NCBI RefSeq assembly: GCF_902703175.1
Contig: NZ_CACRYJ010000067.1
Span: 1-64,000, forward strand
DNA from: Occultella aeris
GTDB taxonomy: Bacteria > Actinomycetota > Actinomycetes > Actinomycetales > Beutenbergiaceae
Reading direction: 5' to 3'
DNA length: 64,000 bases
The notes beneath the pieces were generated by a model. The model made no database searches and had not been told where the DNA came from. It worked only from the letters and a program-made list of their open reading frames with translations. Below are positions 53,453-61,359 of this stretch, piece after piece. The first letter of the stretch is position 1, and each line of letters opens with the position of its first letter. The position numbers were made by a program, and so were the translations under genes.

Positions 53453-54990
53453 GACGCTGCGAGCTCCACGGACCGGAACCGGATGGCCCGGTCCGGCAGC
53501 ACCTCGTAGCCGGTCAGATCCGGGCTCCACGCCTGGATCACCGAGGGGTTGTAGAGGTAGATGTAACTGGCTTCGTCGGCGATGATCGTCGCAGCCCGGG
53601 CGTACAGATCGGCGCGGGCGGCCTGGTCGGTCTCCACCCGGCCGGCGTCGAGCAGCTCGTCGACCTCGGTGTTGGAGTAGCCCTGCGCGTTCGAGGCGCC
53701 GTCGGTGTGGTGCTGGGAGTAGTAGAAGTCGTCCGGGTCGATGTTGCCGAGCCAGCCCATCATCAGCATGTCGAAGTTCCCGGTGTTCTGTTCGTCGAGC
53801 CAGGTGGAGAAGTCCGGCTGCCGGATCGACACCTCGATCCCGAACGGCTCCAGGTTGGCGGCGATGATCTGCGCGGCCGTGACCGTCTCGGGATAGTCGG
53901 TGGTGACGAGCAGGTCGAGGGTGCCGCCGGTGAAGCCGGCCTCGTCGAACAGTTCCTGGGCCCTGGCGGCATCGAGGGAGTAGTTGTCGTACTCGGTGTA
54001 CCAGATGCTCTGCTCGGGGATCGCGAGCTGGTTCGCGGTGGCGGTGCCGTAGCTGACCGCCTGGATGATCGCGTCCCGGTCGATCGCGAACGCGATCGCC
54101 TGCCGCACCCGCGCGTCGCTCCACGGCTCACGGGCCTGGTTCAGGGCGAGGTACCAGTAGTCGCTCGACGGCGCGACGCCGAGCTCGACCGCGTCGTCAC
54201 CCTCGAGCTCTTCGACCTGCTGCGGTGGGACCACGTCGGTCCAGGCGATCTCCCCGGAGCGGAGCGCGGCCAGGGCCGTGGACGGCTCGGAGATGAACTG
54301 GAACTCGACGCCGCCGATGGACGGTGCGCCGCCCCAGTAGTCGGGGTTCGCGGTGAGGCTGATGTGGTCGCCGGAGGCGTACTCGGTCAGGGAGAACGGG
54401 CCGGTGCCGATGGGGGCCGTGGTGATCTCCCCGGACTCCACGTTCTCCTGGCTCACGATGGCCATGCCCTTGAAGCCGCCGAGGTTGGAGAGCAGGTTCG
54501 GGGTGGGCTGGGACAGGCTGATCTCGACCGTGTACTCGTCCGGGGCCTGGATGTCGCTGATGGCCGCGAACTTCCAGGCGTTCGAGAGTTCCTCGTCGAT
54601 GATGCGGTTGTAGCTGTAGAGCACGTCCTCGCTGGTGAACTCCGACCCGTCGTGGAACGTGACCCCCTCACGCAGGTGGAAGGTCCAGGTGAGCTGGTCG
54701 TCGCTCGTCTCCCACGCCTGCGCGAGGGCGGGCTGCATCTCGAGGTTGGCGTCGGTCTCCACGAGGGTGTCGTAGACGTTCTCGAGGACCTGGAAGGAGA
54801 AGTAGGAGGAGGTCTTGTTCGGGTCGAGCTGGTCGGGCTCGCCGCCGATCGCGACGTTCAGGATCTCGCCGGCGGACTGGCCCGGGCCAGTACCGGAGTC
54901 GTCGTCCAGGTCGACGGGTTCGCCGGCCGAGCATGCGGCCAACAGCGCGAGGCTTGCCAGGCCTGCGATCAGGGATGCGGCGCGGCGCAT
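53449..54990 (-). CDS. Peptide-binding lipoprotein of ABC transporter (SBP family 5)
   Basis: This 513-residue protein has a signal peptide with lipobox LALLAAC. Family 5 features follow: GGEPDQLDPNKTSS, FHLREGVTFHDGSEFTSED and, later, WYLALNQAREPWSDARVRQA. AAGGAG lies five bases before the ATG at 54990. The ligand could be a peptide, glutathione, nickel chelate or opine. The divergent DUF1028 gene hints at a peptide or amide substrate, as these two families often neighbour each other. Confidence 0.92.
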   Translation of the reverse strand: MRRAASLIAGLASLALLAACSAGEPVDLDDDSGTGPGQSAGEILNVAIGGEPDQLDPNKTSSYFSFQVLENVYDTLVETDANLEMQPALAQAWETSDDQLTWTFHLREGVTFHDGSEFTSEDVLYSYNRIIDEELSNAWKFAAISDIQAPDEYTVEISLSQPTPNLLSNLGGFKGMAIVSQENVESGEITTAPIGTGPFSLTEYASGDHISLTANPDYWGGAPSIGGVEFQFISEPSTALAALRSGEIAWTDVVPPQQVEELEGDDAVELGVAPSSDYWYLALNQAREPWSDARVRQAIAFAIDRDAIIQAVSYGTATANQLAIPEQSIWYTEYDNYSLDAARAQELFDEAGFTGGTLDLLVTTDYPETVTAAQIIAANLEPFGIEVSIRQPDFSTWLDEQNTGNFDMLMMGWLGNIDPDDFYYSQHHTDGASNAQGYSNTEVDELLDAGRVETDQAARADLYARAATIIADEASYIYLYNPSVIQAWSPDLTGYEVLPDRAIRFRSVELAAS

Positions 54991-55016
54991 GAGGGCTCCT
55001 TCGATCACTCTAATGA

Positions 55017-55027
55017 TGATTTGATCA
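55017..55027. promoter_or_regulatory. AT-rich dyad in the divergent peptide-transporter/DUF1028 promoter
   Basis: TGATTTGATCA (TGAT-N3-ATCA) lies in an AT-rich island, unusual for this window, 27 bp upstream of the binding-protein start. It probably marks the promoter and a regulator site. Confidence 0.4.
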
Positions 55028-55098
55028 GTATGTGCGAGACTTCGGCTTGAGGCAAGACGACCGCACGACCGTCACCAAAGCGAAACACACGGGTAACC

Positions 55099-55734
55099 AT
55101 GACCTACACGGTGATCGCGCTCGACCGCGACCACACCGCCATCGGCGTCGCCACCGCGAGCCGGTCCCTCGCCGTCGGCGCGACGGTGCCGGCGCTCGAT
55201 CCCGCGGTCGGTGCCGCCGCCAGCCAGGCCTGGACGAACCCGCGCCTGCGCGCCCTGCTGCTGGACGCCGTGCGGACCGGACGCTCCCCCGAACAGGCGA
55301 TCGCCGGCGTCGGCGACTGGGACGACGAGCCGGAGCTGCGGCAGGCCGCGGTGCTCGCGCTGGACGCGCGTGGGGCCGCGCACACGGGGCGGGCCACCAC
55401 CGCGTGGCGCGGGCACCTGCTGCACGACGGCGTCATCGTGCTGGGCAATGTGCTCACCGGGGCCGAGGTGCTCGAGGCGATGCTCGCCCAGTTCGGGCAG
55501 CCCGCCGCGCCCGACGGCGTCCACTCGCTCGCGCGGGCCCTGTTGCGTTCGCTCGTGGCCGGCCAGGAGGCCGGGGGCGACACCCGTGGCCGGCAGAGCG
55601 CGGCGCTGCTCGCCGCCGAGGTCGGGGCCGACGCGCTGGCCTACGATCTGCGCGTGGACGACGACGTGGACCCGCTCGCGCGGCTCGCGGACCTGGTGCG
55701 GCTGCGCGCCGCAGACGGCAGTCCAGCCCGCTGA
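55099..55734 (+). CDS. DUF1028 Ntn-hydrolase-superfamily protein
   Basis: This 211-residue protein has the DUF1028 N-terminal pattern YTVIALDRDHTAIGVATAS with a later ASQAWTNPRLRALLLDA. The family belongs to the Ntn-hydrolase fold but is not autoproteolytic, and its substrates are poorly known. It is divergent from the peptide importer, so a role in hydrolysing the imported substrate is plausible. Confidence 0.85.
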   Translation: MTYTVIALDRDHTAIGVATASRSLAVGATVPALDPAVGAAASQAWTNPRLRALLLDAVRTGRSPEQAIAGVGDWDDEPELRQAAVLALDARGAAHTGRATTAWRGHLLHDGVIVLGNVLTGAEVLEAMLAQFGQPAAPDGVHSLARALLRSLVAGQEAGGDTRGRQSAALLAAEVGADALAYDLRVDDDVDPLARLADLVRLRAADGSPAR

Positions 55735-55749
55735 GATCGGACCCGGCGC

Positions 55750-55822
55750 GGCGAGGTCGCACCTGCGCCGTGTTGGGCCTGCCCGCCACGAGGTCACGCG
55801 CCCGGCGAGATCGTACCTACGC
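55750..55822 (+). repeat. Two 19-bp direct repeats in the DUF1028/XRE convergent gap
   Basis: Copies at 55750-55768 and 55804-55822 read GGCGAGRTCGYACCTRCGC, with three transitions between them. A weaker copy starts near 55730. They lie in the 194-bp gap downstream of both flanking genes and next to two hairpins. Confidence 0.6.
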
Positions 55823-55828
55823 ACCATC

Positions 55829-55874
55829 ACCTAGTACCTCCGCGCGTACGAAGTCGGCGACTGACGTACTAGGT
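55829..55874. other. Inverted repeat ACCTAGTAC / GTACTAGGT
   Basis: Perfect 9-bp arms (55829-55837 and 55866-55874) enclose 28 bases that contain a smaller dyad AGTC-GGC-GACT. The structure can fold as a two-part hairpin on either strand. Confidence 0.6.
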
Positions 55875-55877
55875 CAC

Positions 55878-55913
55878 GGGCGCTTCCGCGGAAGCGTCAC
55901 CGGGGAAGCGCCC
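55878..55913. terminator. Probable bidirectional terminator between DUF1028 and XRE genes
   Basis: Arms GGGCGCTTCC (55878-55887) and GGAAGCGCCC (55904-55913) are perfect. The left arm can alternatively pair within CGCTTCCGCGGAAGCG (55881-55896). It lies 15 bases from the XRE stop. There is no T-tract. Confidence 0.55.
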
Positions 55914-55928
55914 CCGGGAACGCGGTGG

Positions 55929-56510
55929 TCACCGCTCAGACGCAGTGACCGCGCCGAGCACGACTGTGGGCGTGTCGGCCACGTTCGCCCACCAGTGCGG
56001 CGTCTCGCATCCATAGGTCGCGGAGTCGCCCGGCTCGAGGGTCTCGCGCCGGTCCCCGTGCGCGAGCAACAGGCGCCCGCTCTCCACGGTGATGGACTCG
56101 GTGGCCAGGTGCCGGAACGGCTGTGCCTCGTTCGAGAATCCCACCGGCAGGGTCGAGCGGATCACCTGCAGACGAGTCTCGCCGCGCGGCGTGAGCAGCT
56201 CGCGGACCACACGCTGCGACTCGGCACCGTCGCGCACCGGGAGCCGGTGCCGATCGGCCGCACGCACCACGCCAACATCCTCCAGCGCCGGTTCGAGCAG
56301 GTCCGCGACGCCCACGCCGAGCACTGCGGCGAGCCGGCGCAGCGTGTGCAGCGACGGGTTGCCGTGCCCGCGCTCCAGCGTGCTGACCAGGCCGAGGCTC
56401 ACGTCCGCGCGGTCCGCGAACTGCTGCACGGACAGCCCGAGTCGCTTGCGCCCGGCCCGCACGGTCTGCCCGATCGCGCTGACGGCGAGCTCGTCGTCGC
56501 TGAGAGTCAT
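55929..56510 (-). CDS. XRE-cupin transcriptional regulator
   Basis: This 193-residue protein has an N-terminal helix-turn-helix (LGLSVQQFADRADVSLGLVS, then ERGHGNPS) and a C-terminal cupin beta-barrel (about 110-190, with SGRLLLAHGDRRETLEPGDS). It is similar in layout to PuuR-type sensors of small amines or sugars. It is monocistronic and convergent with DUF1028. Confidence 0.88.
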   Translation of the reverse strand: MTLSDDELAVSAIGQTVRAGRKRLGLSVQQFADRADVSLGLVSTLERGHGNPSLHTLRRLAAVLGVGVADLLEPALEDVGVVRAADRHRLPVRDGAESQRVVRELLTPRGETRLQVIRSTLPVGFSNEAQPFRHLATESITVESGRLLLAHGDRRETLEPGDSATYGCETPHWWANVADTPTVVLGAVTASER

Positions 56511-56677
56511 GGGTTGTATCCTGCCGTGCCGGTGGCGACCATGACGACCGGGGCGACCCCTCGGCCCGGCGGCTCCGCACCGATGTCCGCCCGTTTCCCA
56601 GGCGGGCGCGGCACAATCGTGGAGCGGCGCCGTCCCCGGAGTCGGTGCCGCGCCCTTCGGACCAGGACGGAGACCAC

Positions 56678-57316
56678 ATGACCGACGTCGTCGTGGGTGT
56701 GCTCGCTCTCGTGATCGGCCTGCTGCTGTGCTTCCGCGGAAGCGGAGCGATGCGGGTACTGCTCGCCCTGTGGGGCGCCTTCATCGGATTCGGACTCGGC
56801 GCGGTGCTCGTGGCGGCACTCGCCGATCAGGGGTACCTGGCCACCGCCGCGGGCTGGATCGCTGCGATCGTCCTGGCCGTGGTGTTCGCGGCGCTCGCCT
56901 ACTTCTTCTTCGCCATCGCCATCGTGCTCGCGTTCGCCTCCATGGGGTTCGTCGTCGGCCAGACGATCGCCTCGGCGCTCGGCGTCTCGCAGCCGTGGCT
57001 GCTCGTCGTCGTCGGGCTCGTCGGCGGCATCGTGCTGGGACTGCTCGCGATCGCGACGAACCTTCCCGAGCTGGTGCTCATCGTGGTCAGCGCCCTCGCC
57101 GGGGCCGGTGTGGCCGTCGCCGGGCTCCTACTGCTGTTCAACGCCCTCGACCTCAACACCCTGACCGACGCCGAACTCCGGATCGGCGACCAGCCGCTGT
57201 GGTACGTCGGGCAGATCGTGCTCGCCGTCATCGGCATCGTGGTCCAACTCCGGTACGCCCGGAGGCGCCGGCTGGGCTCGGTGCGCCAGTCCTGGGCCGC
57301 AACCGGCGCGGTGTAA
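56678..57316 (+). CDS. DUF4203/TMEM198-like membrane protein
   Basis: This 212-residue protein has seven hydrophobic helices in a compact bundle rich in Gly and small residues (FIGFGLGAVLVAAL, GFVVGQTIASAL). The pattern matches TMEM198/DUF4203 proteins of unknown function. The ATG at 56678 is preceded by GGAGA. Confidence 0.78.
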   Translation: MTDVVVGVLALVIGLLLCFRGSGAMRVLLALWGAFIGFGLGAVLVAALADQGYLATAAGWIAAIVLAVVFAALAYFFFAIAIVLAFASMGFVVGQTIASALGVSQPWLLVVVGLVGGIVLGLLAIATNLPELVLIVVSALAGAGVAVAGLLLLFNALDLNTLTDAELRIGDQPLWYVGQIVLAVIGIVVQLRYARRRRLGSVRQSWAATGAV

Positions 57317-57395
57317 GTGCCATGTAAGCCGGGTGAAACCCAGCGCCCTCAGGGTGGTCGCGACCGAACACCCGATTGATGAGGAGCACCACCCG

Positions 57396-57788
57396 ATGAC
57401 CATGGCCAACCTTCGCAGGAGCAGTCTCCGCACGCTCGCGGTCCTGGCGCTCGCGCTGACCGCCGTCGCCGGCGTCTCCGGCGCCGCCCAAGCCTCCGAG
57501 AACGATCCGCCCGGTGGGGAGGACCCCGGCTGTCCGTCCGGCGCGGTGTGCGTGTACCCGGGTGCCGGCTGGAACGGCGGCACCCCCTCGTACGTCTTCT
57601 ACTCCTACGGCGCCCACAAGATCTACAACCAGTACGGCGTGCACCGCGTCTACAACAACCAGACCGGTGGCGCCGGTGCGCGGATGTGCTGGGCCACCAA
57701 CGGGACGCTGTGCGGGTCCGAGCTGTACGCCGGCAGCTACCGCGATGTCTCCCTCACCCCGATCAACTCGATCCGTCTCTTCGAGTAG
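57396..57788 (+). CDS. Small secreted peptidase-inhibitor I36-like protein
   Basis: This 130-residue protein has a signal peptide of about 34 residues (cleavage after GAAQA). The mature part has four cysteines in the pattern CPSGAVCVYPG...MCWATNGTLCGS, is rich in Gly, Tyr and Asn, and ends NSIRLFE. This is the beta-gamma-crystallin-like layout of actinobacterial I36 metalloprotease inhibitors (SMPI-type). The ribosome site is GAGGAG, nine bases upstream. Inhibitory activity is not shown. Confidence 0.78.
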   Translation: MTMANLRRSSLRTLAVLALALTAVAGVSGAAQASENDPPGGEDPGCPSGAVCVYPGAGWNGGTPSYVFYSYGAHKIYNQYGVHRVYNNQTGGAGARMCWATNGTLCGSELYAGSYRDVSLTPINSIRLFE

Positions 57789-57798
57789 GCCGGCCCGG

Positions 57799-57860
57799 AG
57801 GAGGCAAGCTCCGGTGCTCGTGGCGCGGCAGAGGCCGCCCGACGCCGGAGCTTGCCTCTT
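57799..57860 (+). terminator. Terminator hairpin after the I36-like gene
   Basis: Perfect 14-bp arms (57801-57814 with 57845-57858), extendable by two pairs, enclose a 30-base GC-rich loop and are followed by TTGCTTG. It lies 10 bases after the stop codon. Confidence 0.75.
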
Positions 57861-58143
57861 GCTTGTGCCTCACCTCTCCCGGCGCGGCGTCAGTGCAGAG
57901 ACGTCGGCCCCGTGGACCTCCTCATGACCGGTCGTGCCCCAGCCCCCAACGGTTTCGTCCGACCGCCGTCGACCGTCGGGACGAGGCGCAGGTCGAGTCC
58001 GAACGCCAGCGTGCTGAGTGATTCCACGACTGCGGCCTACGAATCCGCAGGCAGTCGCGCGACATCGTTCCGGCCCACCAGCAGCCATCGCGCGAGCTAC
58101 CCTGCTCCGTGACCGGGCGGCACCGATGTGAGACGCTGCCTCG
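57861..58143. other. Gap without recognisable gene
   Basis: With the preceding terminator this makes 355 bp (57789-58143) without a gene. Short open frames here have no ribosome site and Arg-rich, shadow-like composition. The promoter of the DinB-like gene must lie near the right end. Nothing else was seen. Confidence 0.6.
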
Positions 58144-58914
58144 ATGGCTGCCGCGTACACCGAGAGTGACCAGTTCCACGACGCCCGGATCCATCTTTCC
58201 GACCTGTCCGGCCTCGAGATCCGCGACTGCGAGGTCAGCGGTCTGAAGATCGTCGACTGCTACGGGAGCGGCGTCTACCTCGGCGGCGACTTCGAGCGTG
58301 TCGTCGTCAACGACGTCGACGTGACGGCCTACGTCGAGGCCGAACTCGACCAGCTGCACCCCACGCGCGTGCTCGCACGTGACGCCGCGTCCCCCGACGA
58401 CTACCGCGCTGCCTGGGATGCCATCGAGACGCAGTGGGAGGCGACTCTCGTCCGGGCCAGGTTGTTGCCCGAGGCGGCACTGCAGGAGCGGGTCGACGGC
58501 GAGTGGTCGTTCGTCGAGACCCAACGGCACCTGCTGTTCGCCGGCGATGCCTGGCTGGGCAGTTCCGTGCTCGAGGAGAGGGCGCCGTTCCACCCGTTGG
58601 GCTTCCCGGCGGGCGGCACCCCGCCGGATGCGATCACGAAACTCGGACTCACCATCGAAGCCACGCCGACTCTCGATGACGTGCTCGCGGCGCGGTCCGC
58701 CCGCATGTCAACGATGCGGCACACGGTCGACGGGCTCACCGAGGCCGAGCTCGGTCGGGTCTGCGGTCGGCGACCAGCGGACAACTACCCCGACCGGGAG
58801 TACGTCGTGCGCCGCTGCCTCAAGGTCGTACTGAAGGAAGAGGCTGAGCACCACCGCTATGCGGTACGCGACCTCGCGGTGCTCGTGGCCGGCGAACCCA
58901 CCCTGGAGAACTGA
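58144..58914 (+). CDS. DinB-family protein with N-terminal beta-helix segment
   Basis: In this 256-residue protein, residues 10-58 form short repeats (LSDLSGLEIRDCEVSGLKIVDCYG) like a pentapeptide-type beta-helix. The rest is a DinB/YfiT-like four-helix bundle, with the histidines of the putative metal site in VETQRHLLFAGDAWLG and EEAEHHRYAVRDL. DinB-fold proteins include thiol-S-transferases (bacillithiol, mycothiol). The function here is unknown. The stop overlaps the next gene's ATG by one base. Confidence 0.82.
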   Translation: MAAAYTESDQFHDARIHLSDLSGLEIRDCEVSGLKIVDCYGSGVYLGGDFERVVVNDVDVTAYVEAELDQLHPTRVLARDAASPDDYRAAWDAIETQWEATLVRARLLPEAALQERVDGEWSFVETQRHLLFAGDAWLGSSVLEERAPFHPLGFPAGGTPPDAITKLGLTIEATPTLDDVLAARSARMSTMRHTVDGLTEAELGRVCGRRPADNYPDREYVVRRCLKVVLKEEAEHHRYAVRDLAVLVAGEPTLEN

Positions 58915-59792
58915 TGCCCCGCGCAACCCTGACCGCAGGCACCATCGACTACGAGGACACCGGCGGGGACGGCCCCGTTCTCGTGCTGCTGCACGGTGTG
59001 AACATGGACGCGAGCCTGTGGCACGGCGTGGTGGAGATCCTCGCCCCGCGATACCGGTGCATCAGCCCCACGCTGCCATTGGGCAGCCACCGCCGCCCGA
59101 TGGACCGTCCCGAGCTCGTCACCCATCGTGGCGTCGCCGCGATGGTCGGTGAACTGCTCGAGGAACTCGACCTCCACGACGTGACGTTGGTCCTCAACGA
59201 CTGGGGCGGAGCCCAGTTCCTCCTCGCGGGCGACGACTCGACGCGGATCGGGTCTGCGGTGCTGGTGGCGTGCGAAGCGTTCGACAACTTCCCGCCGGGG
59301 CAGCCCGGCAAGGCCATCGCGATCTCCGCGCGAGTACCGGCACTGCTCTGGTTGGCCATGCAACTTCAGCGGTTCACCTGGTTCCGGCGCGCGCCGGGCG
59401 GGTGGGGTTGGATGAGCAAGCGCCCCGTCGCGAAGCCGCTGATGGACCGGTGGTTCGAGCCGTCCCGCAGCGACCCGCTCGTGCGCCGGGACCTGCGGAC
59501 GTTCGCCCTGTCCACGCCCGCACCGGGGGAACTGCGAGAACTGACCGAAGGGCTCCGCCGCTTCGACCGCCCGGCTCTGGTGGTCTGGGCGACCGAGGAC
59601 CGGATGATGCCCCGCGAGCACGGGCCCGCGCTGGCCGGCCTGTTCCCGCAGGGCCGACTGATCGAGGTGGCCGACTCCTACACGCTCGTGCCCCAGGACC
59701 AGCCATCGCGGCTGGCGGCGATCCTCGATGACTTCGTTGCCGAGGCGGCCCCACCCGAACGTGGCGTCAGGGCGCCCGACGATCGTCGGTGA
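58914..59792 (+). CDS. Haloalkane-dehalogenase-like alpha/beta hydrolase, paralogue of 38317-39150
   Basis: In this 292-residue hydrolase the nucleophile elbow is VLNDWGGAQ (D96). The oxyanion segment LLHGVNMDASLW and the shared TLPLGSHRRP are close to the paralogue 19 kb away. The C-terminal catalytic-histidine segment reads DSYTLVPQDQP, with Thr where dehalogenases have His. It is coupled to the DinB gene (TGATG), an association with thiol or electrophile chemistry that is only inferred. Confidence 0.84.
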   Translation: MPRATLTAGTIDYEDTGGDGPVLVLLHGVNMDASLWHGVVEILAPRYRCISPTLPLGSHRRPMDRPELVTHRGVAAMVGELLEELDLHDVTLVLNDWGGAQFLLAGDDSTRIGSAVLVACEAFDNFPPGQPGKAIAISARVPALLWLAMQLQRFTWFRRAPGGWGWMSKRPVAKPLMDRWFEPSRSDPLVRRDLRTFALSTPAPGELRELTEGLRRFDRPALVVWATEDRMMPREHGPALAGLFPQGRLIEVADSYTLVPQDQPSRLAAILDDFVAEAAPPERGVRAPDDRR

Positions 59793-59808
59793 CTCCGCCG
59801 TCGGGCTC

Positions 59809-60348
59809 TCACACGTCGTAGTGCAACATCAGCACCTTCGCCGGCGCCCCGACCGACCGGTACCGGTGCTGCATCCCGCCGGGGCAGGTGAACGTCTCCC
59901 CCGCCTCGAGCTGCAGCGTGGTCACCGCGTCCGCCGCTGAGGCACGCAGCTCGAACTCGATCCGCCCGGAGACGACGTACACGAACTCCGGGCGCTCGTG
60001 GTCGAAGAAGTCACCGTGTTCGGCCGGGAGGGCGCTGTACTCGGTCACGTCGAGCGTGTCCCCCACGTGCATGAGCAGCCGGGCGCGGGCCTGGCCCCCG
60101 GTCACGGTGCTCCGCGCGGGTTCGGCGGACGCGCTCGCGATCAGCTCCTCCTGGGTGGTCTCGAGCGCCTTCGCGATCGCGAACAGCGAGCGCATGCTGG
60201 CCCGGGTCAGGCCACGCTCGAGCTGGCTGAGGAAGGAGTGGGTGAGCCCGGTCTGCTCGGCCACCTGCACCAGGGTCAGGCCGAGCGCGCGGCGACGTTC
60301 GCGGATGCTCGCGCCGAGCCCCTGTTCAAAGTCCGCGACGGCACCCAT
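59809..60348 (-). CDS. XRE-cupin transcriptional regulator
   Basis: This 179-residue protein has an N-terminal helix-turn-helix (LGLTLVQVAEQTGLTHSFLS, then ERGLTRASMRSL) and a C-terminal cupin (about 105-179) with FVYVVSGRIEFEL and GMQHRYRS. It lies 15 bp downstream of the MetF-like gene on the same strand, as last gene of the MetF/ABC operon, and so is probably its regulator. Confidence 0.88.
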   Translation of the reverse strand: MGAVADFEQGLGASIRERRRALGLTLVQVAEQTGLTHSFLSQLERGLTRASMRSLFAIAKALETTQEELIASASAEPARSTVTGGQARARLLMHVGDTLDVTEYSALPAEHGDFFDHERPEFVYVVSGRIEFELRASAADAVTTLQLEAGETFTCPGGMQHRYRSVGAPAKVLMLHYDV

Positions 60349-60363
60349 GCCCGCGCCCTCCCG

Positions 60364-61266
60364 TCATGAACCCCCGCCGAGTTCCCGGGCGATAATACCC
60401 AGCGCCCTGGCGAACTCTGCGTCCTGGCCGGGCGACGCACCGCCGGCTGCGACGACCCCGCCCACGTCCGTCAGCGCGAGCAGGGACTGGCCGAACTCGA
60501 TCGCCGCGCGGACCCCCTCCGCGAACGGGTCGACGGCGTCCAGCACCCTCTGCACGTACCCATCAGGTAGTACGGCGTCACCGAACGAGGCGAGCACCGC
60601 GGCGCCGTCGTGGTCGATGACCACCGGGATACCCGGCAGCACCGACAGGGTGCAGCCCACATCACGCAGCTCGCCGATGAACTCGGCGTGCCGGCCCGCG
60701 TCCCCGGCGTACTGCAGGAACAGCAGCTCGGCGCCGGCCTGCTGCTTGTGCAGCGCCCGCAGCGCCCGGCCCTGCACCGGCGCGGAGAGCGGCGCCTCGG
60801 GCACCGCGGTGAACAGGCCGGCCCGGCTCGCGAGGTGAGCCGCACTGATCCCGTCGAGGTCGAACACTCCTTTGGCGTCCGGCCGGTGCCCGGCGGTGAC
60901 CGGGTCCCCGGTGACGCACAGCACGCCCGCCGCACCGCAGTCCGCGATGGCCAGCAGCTCGCCCTCGATGGCGACCCGGTTCCGGTCTCGGCAGTTGATC
61001 CCGAGCCAGCCACGCATGCCGTGCTGCTGCATCAGGGCGGCCCGGTAGGACGGTGGGAACTGCACCCGTGCCCTCGCGGAGTCCCCGGTGAGCACGGCGT
61101 CGGCCACTCCGGCGAGATGGTCGGCGGCCACCGCGAACGCACCGGAGTCCAGTGGCGGCACCGGGAGCCCGGTGAGCACGAGCGGGCGGCGGGCCGCGAT
61201 GGCGCGCACCTCCAGGACCGCGGCGCTCGGCGGCGCCGCAGGCGCGCCGACCGCCGTGTTGCCCAA
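60364..61266 (-). CDS. Methylenetetrahydrofolate-reductase-like protein
   Basis: This 300-residue TIM-barrel protein is related to MetF. The segment GINCRDRNRVAIEGELLAIADCGA followed by VLCVTGDP matches the FAD/folate region of MTHFR. LLFLQYAGD and LPGIPVV are also family-like. It starts at TTG 61266 with GAGGGGG five bases upstream. It is flanked by a NitT/SsuABC importer and an XRE-cupin regulator rather than methionine genes. A role in one-carbon release from an imported methylated compound is possible. Confidence 0.82.
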   Translation of the reverse strand: MGNTAVGAPAAPPSAAVLEVRAIAARRPLVLTGLPVPPLDSGAFAVAADHLAGVADAVLTGDSARARVQFPPSYRAALMQQHGMRGWLGINCRDRNRVAIEGELLAIADCGAAGVLCVTGDPVTAGHRPDAKGVFDLDGISAAHLASRAGLFTAVPEAPLSAPVQGRALRALHKQQAGAELLFLQYAGDAGRHAEFIGELRDVGCTLSVLPGIPVVIDHDGAAVLASFGDAVLPDGYVQRVLDAVDPFAEGVRAAIEFGQSLLALTDVGGVVAAGGASPGQDAEFARALGIIARELGGGS

Positions 61267-61359
61267 GCCGGCCCCCTCAAAGACCGAGCCATGGCATCGA
61301 GGCCCGGTCGACGCCGTCGTTCACGTCCGGACGACCGGCCCCCACAGAGACGTCAGCGG

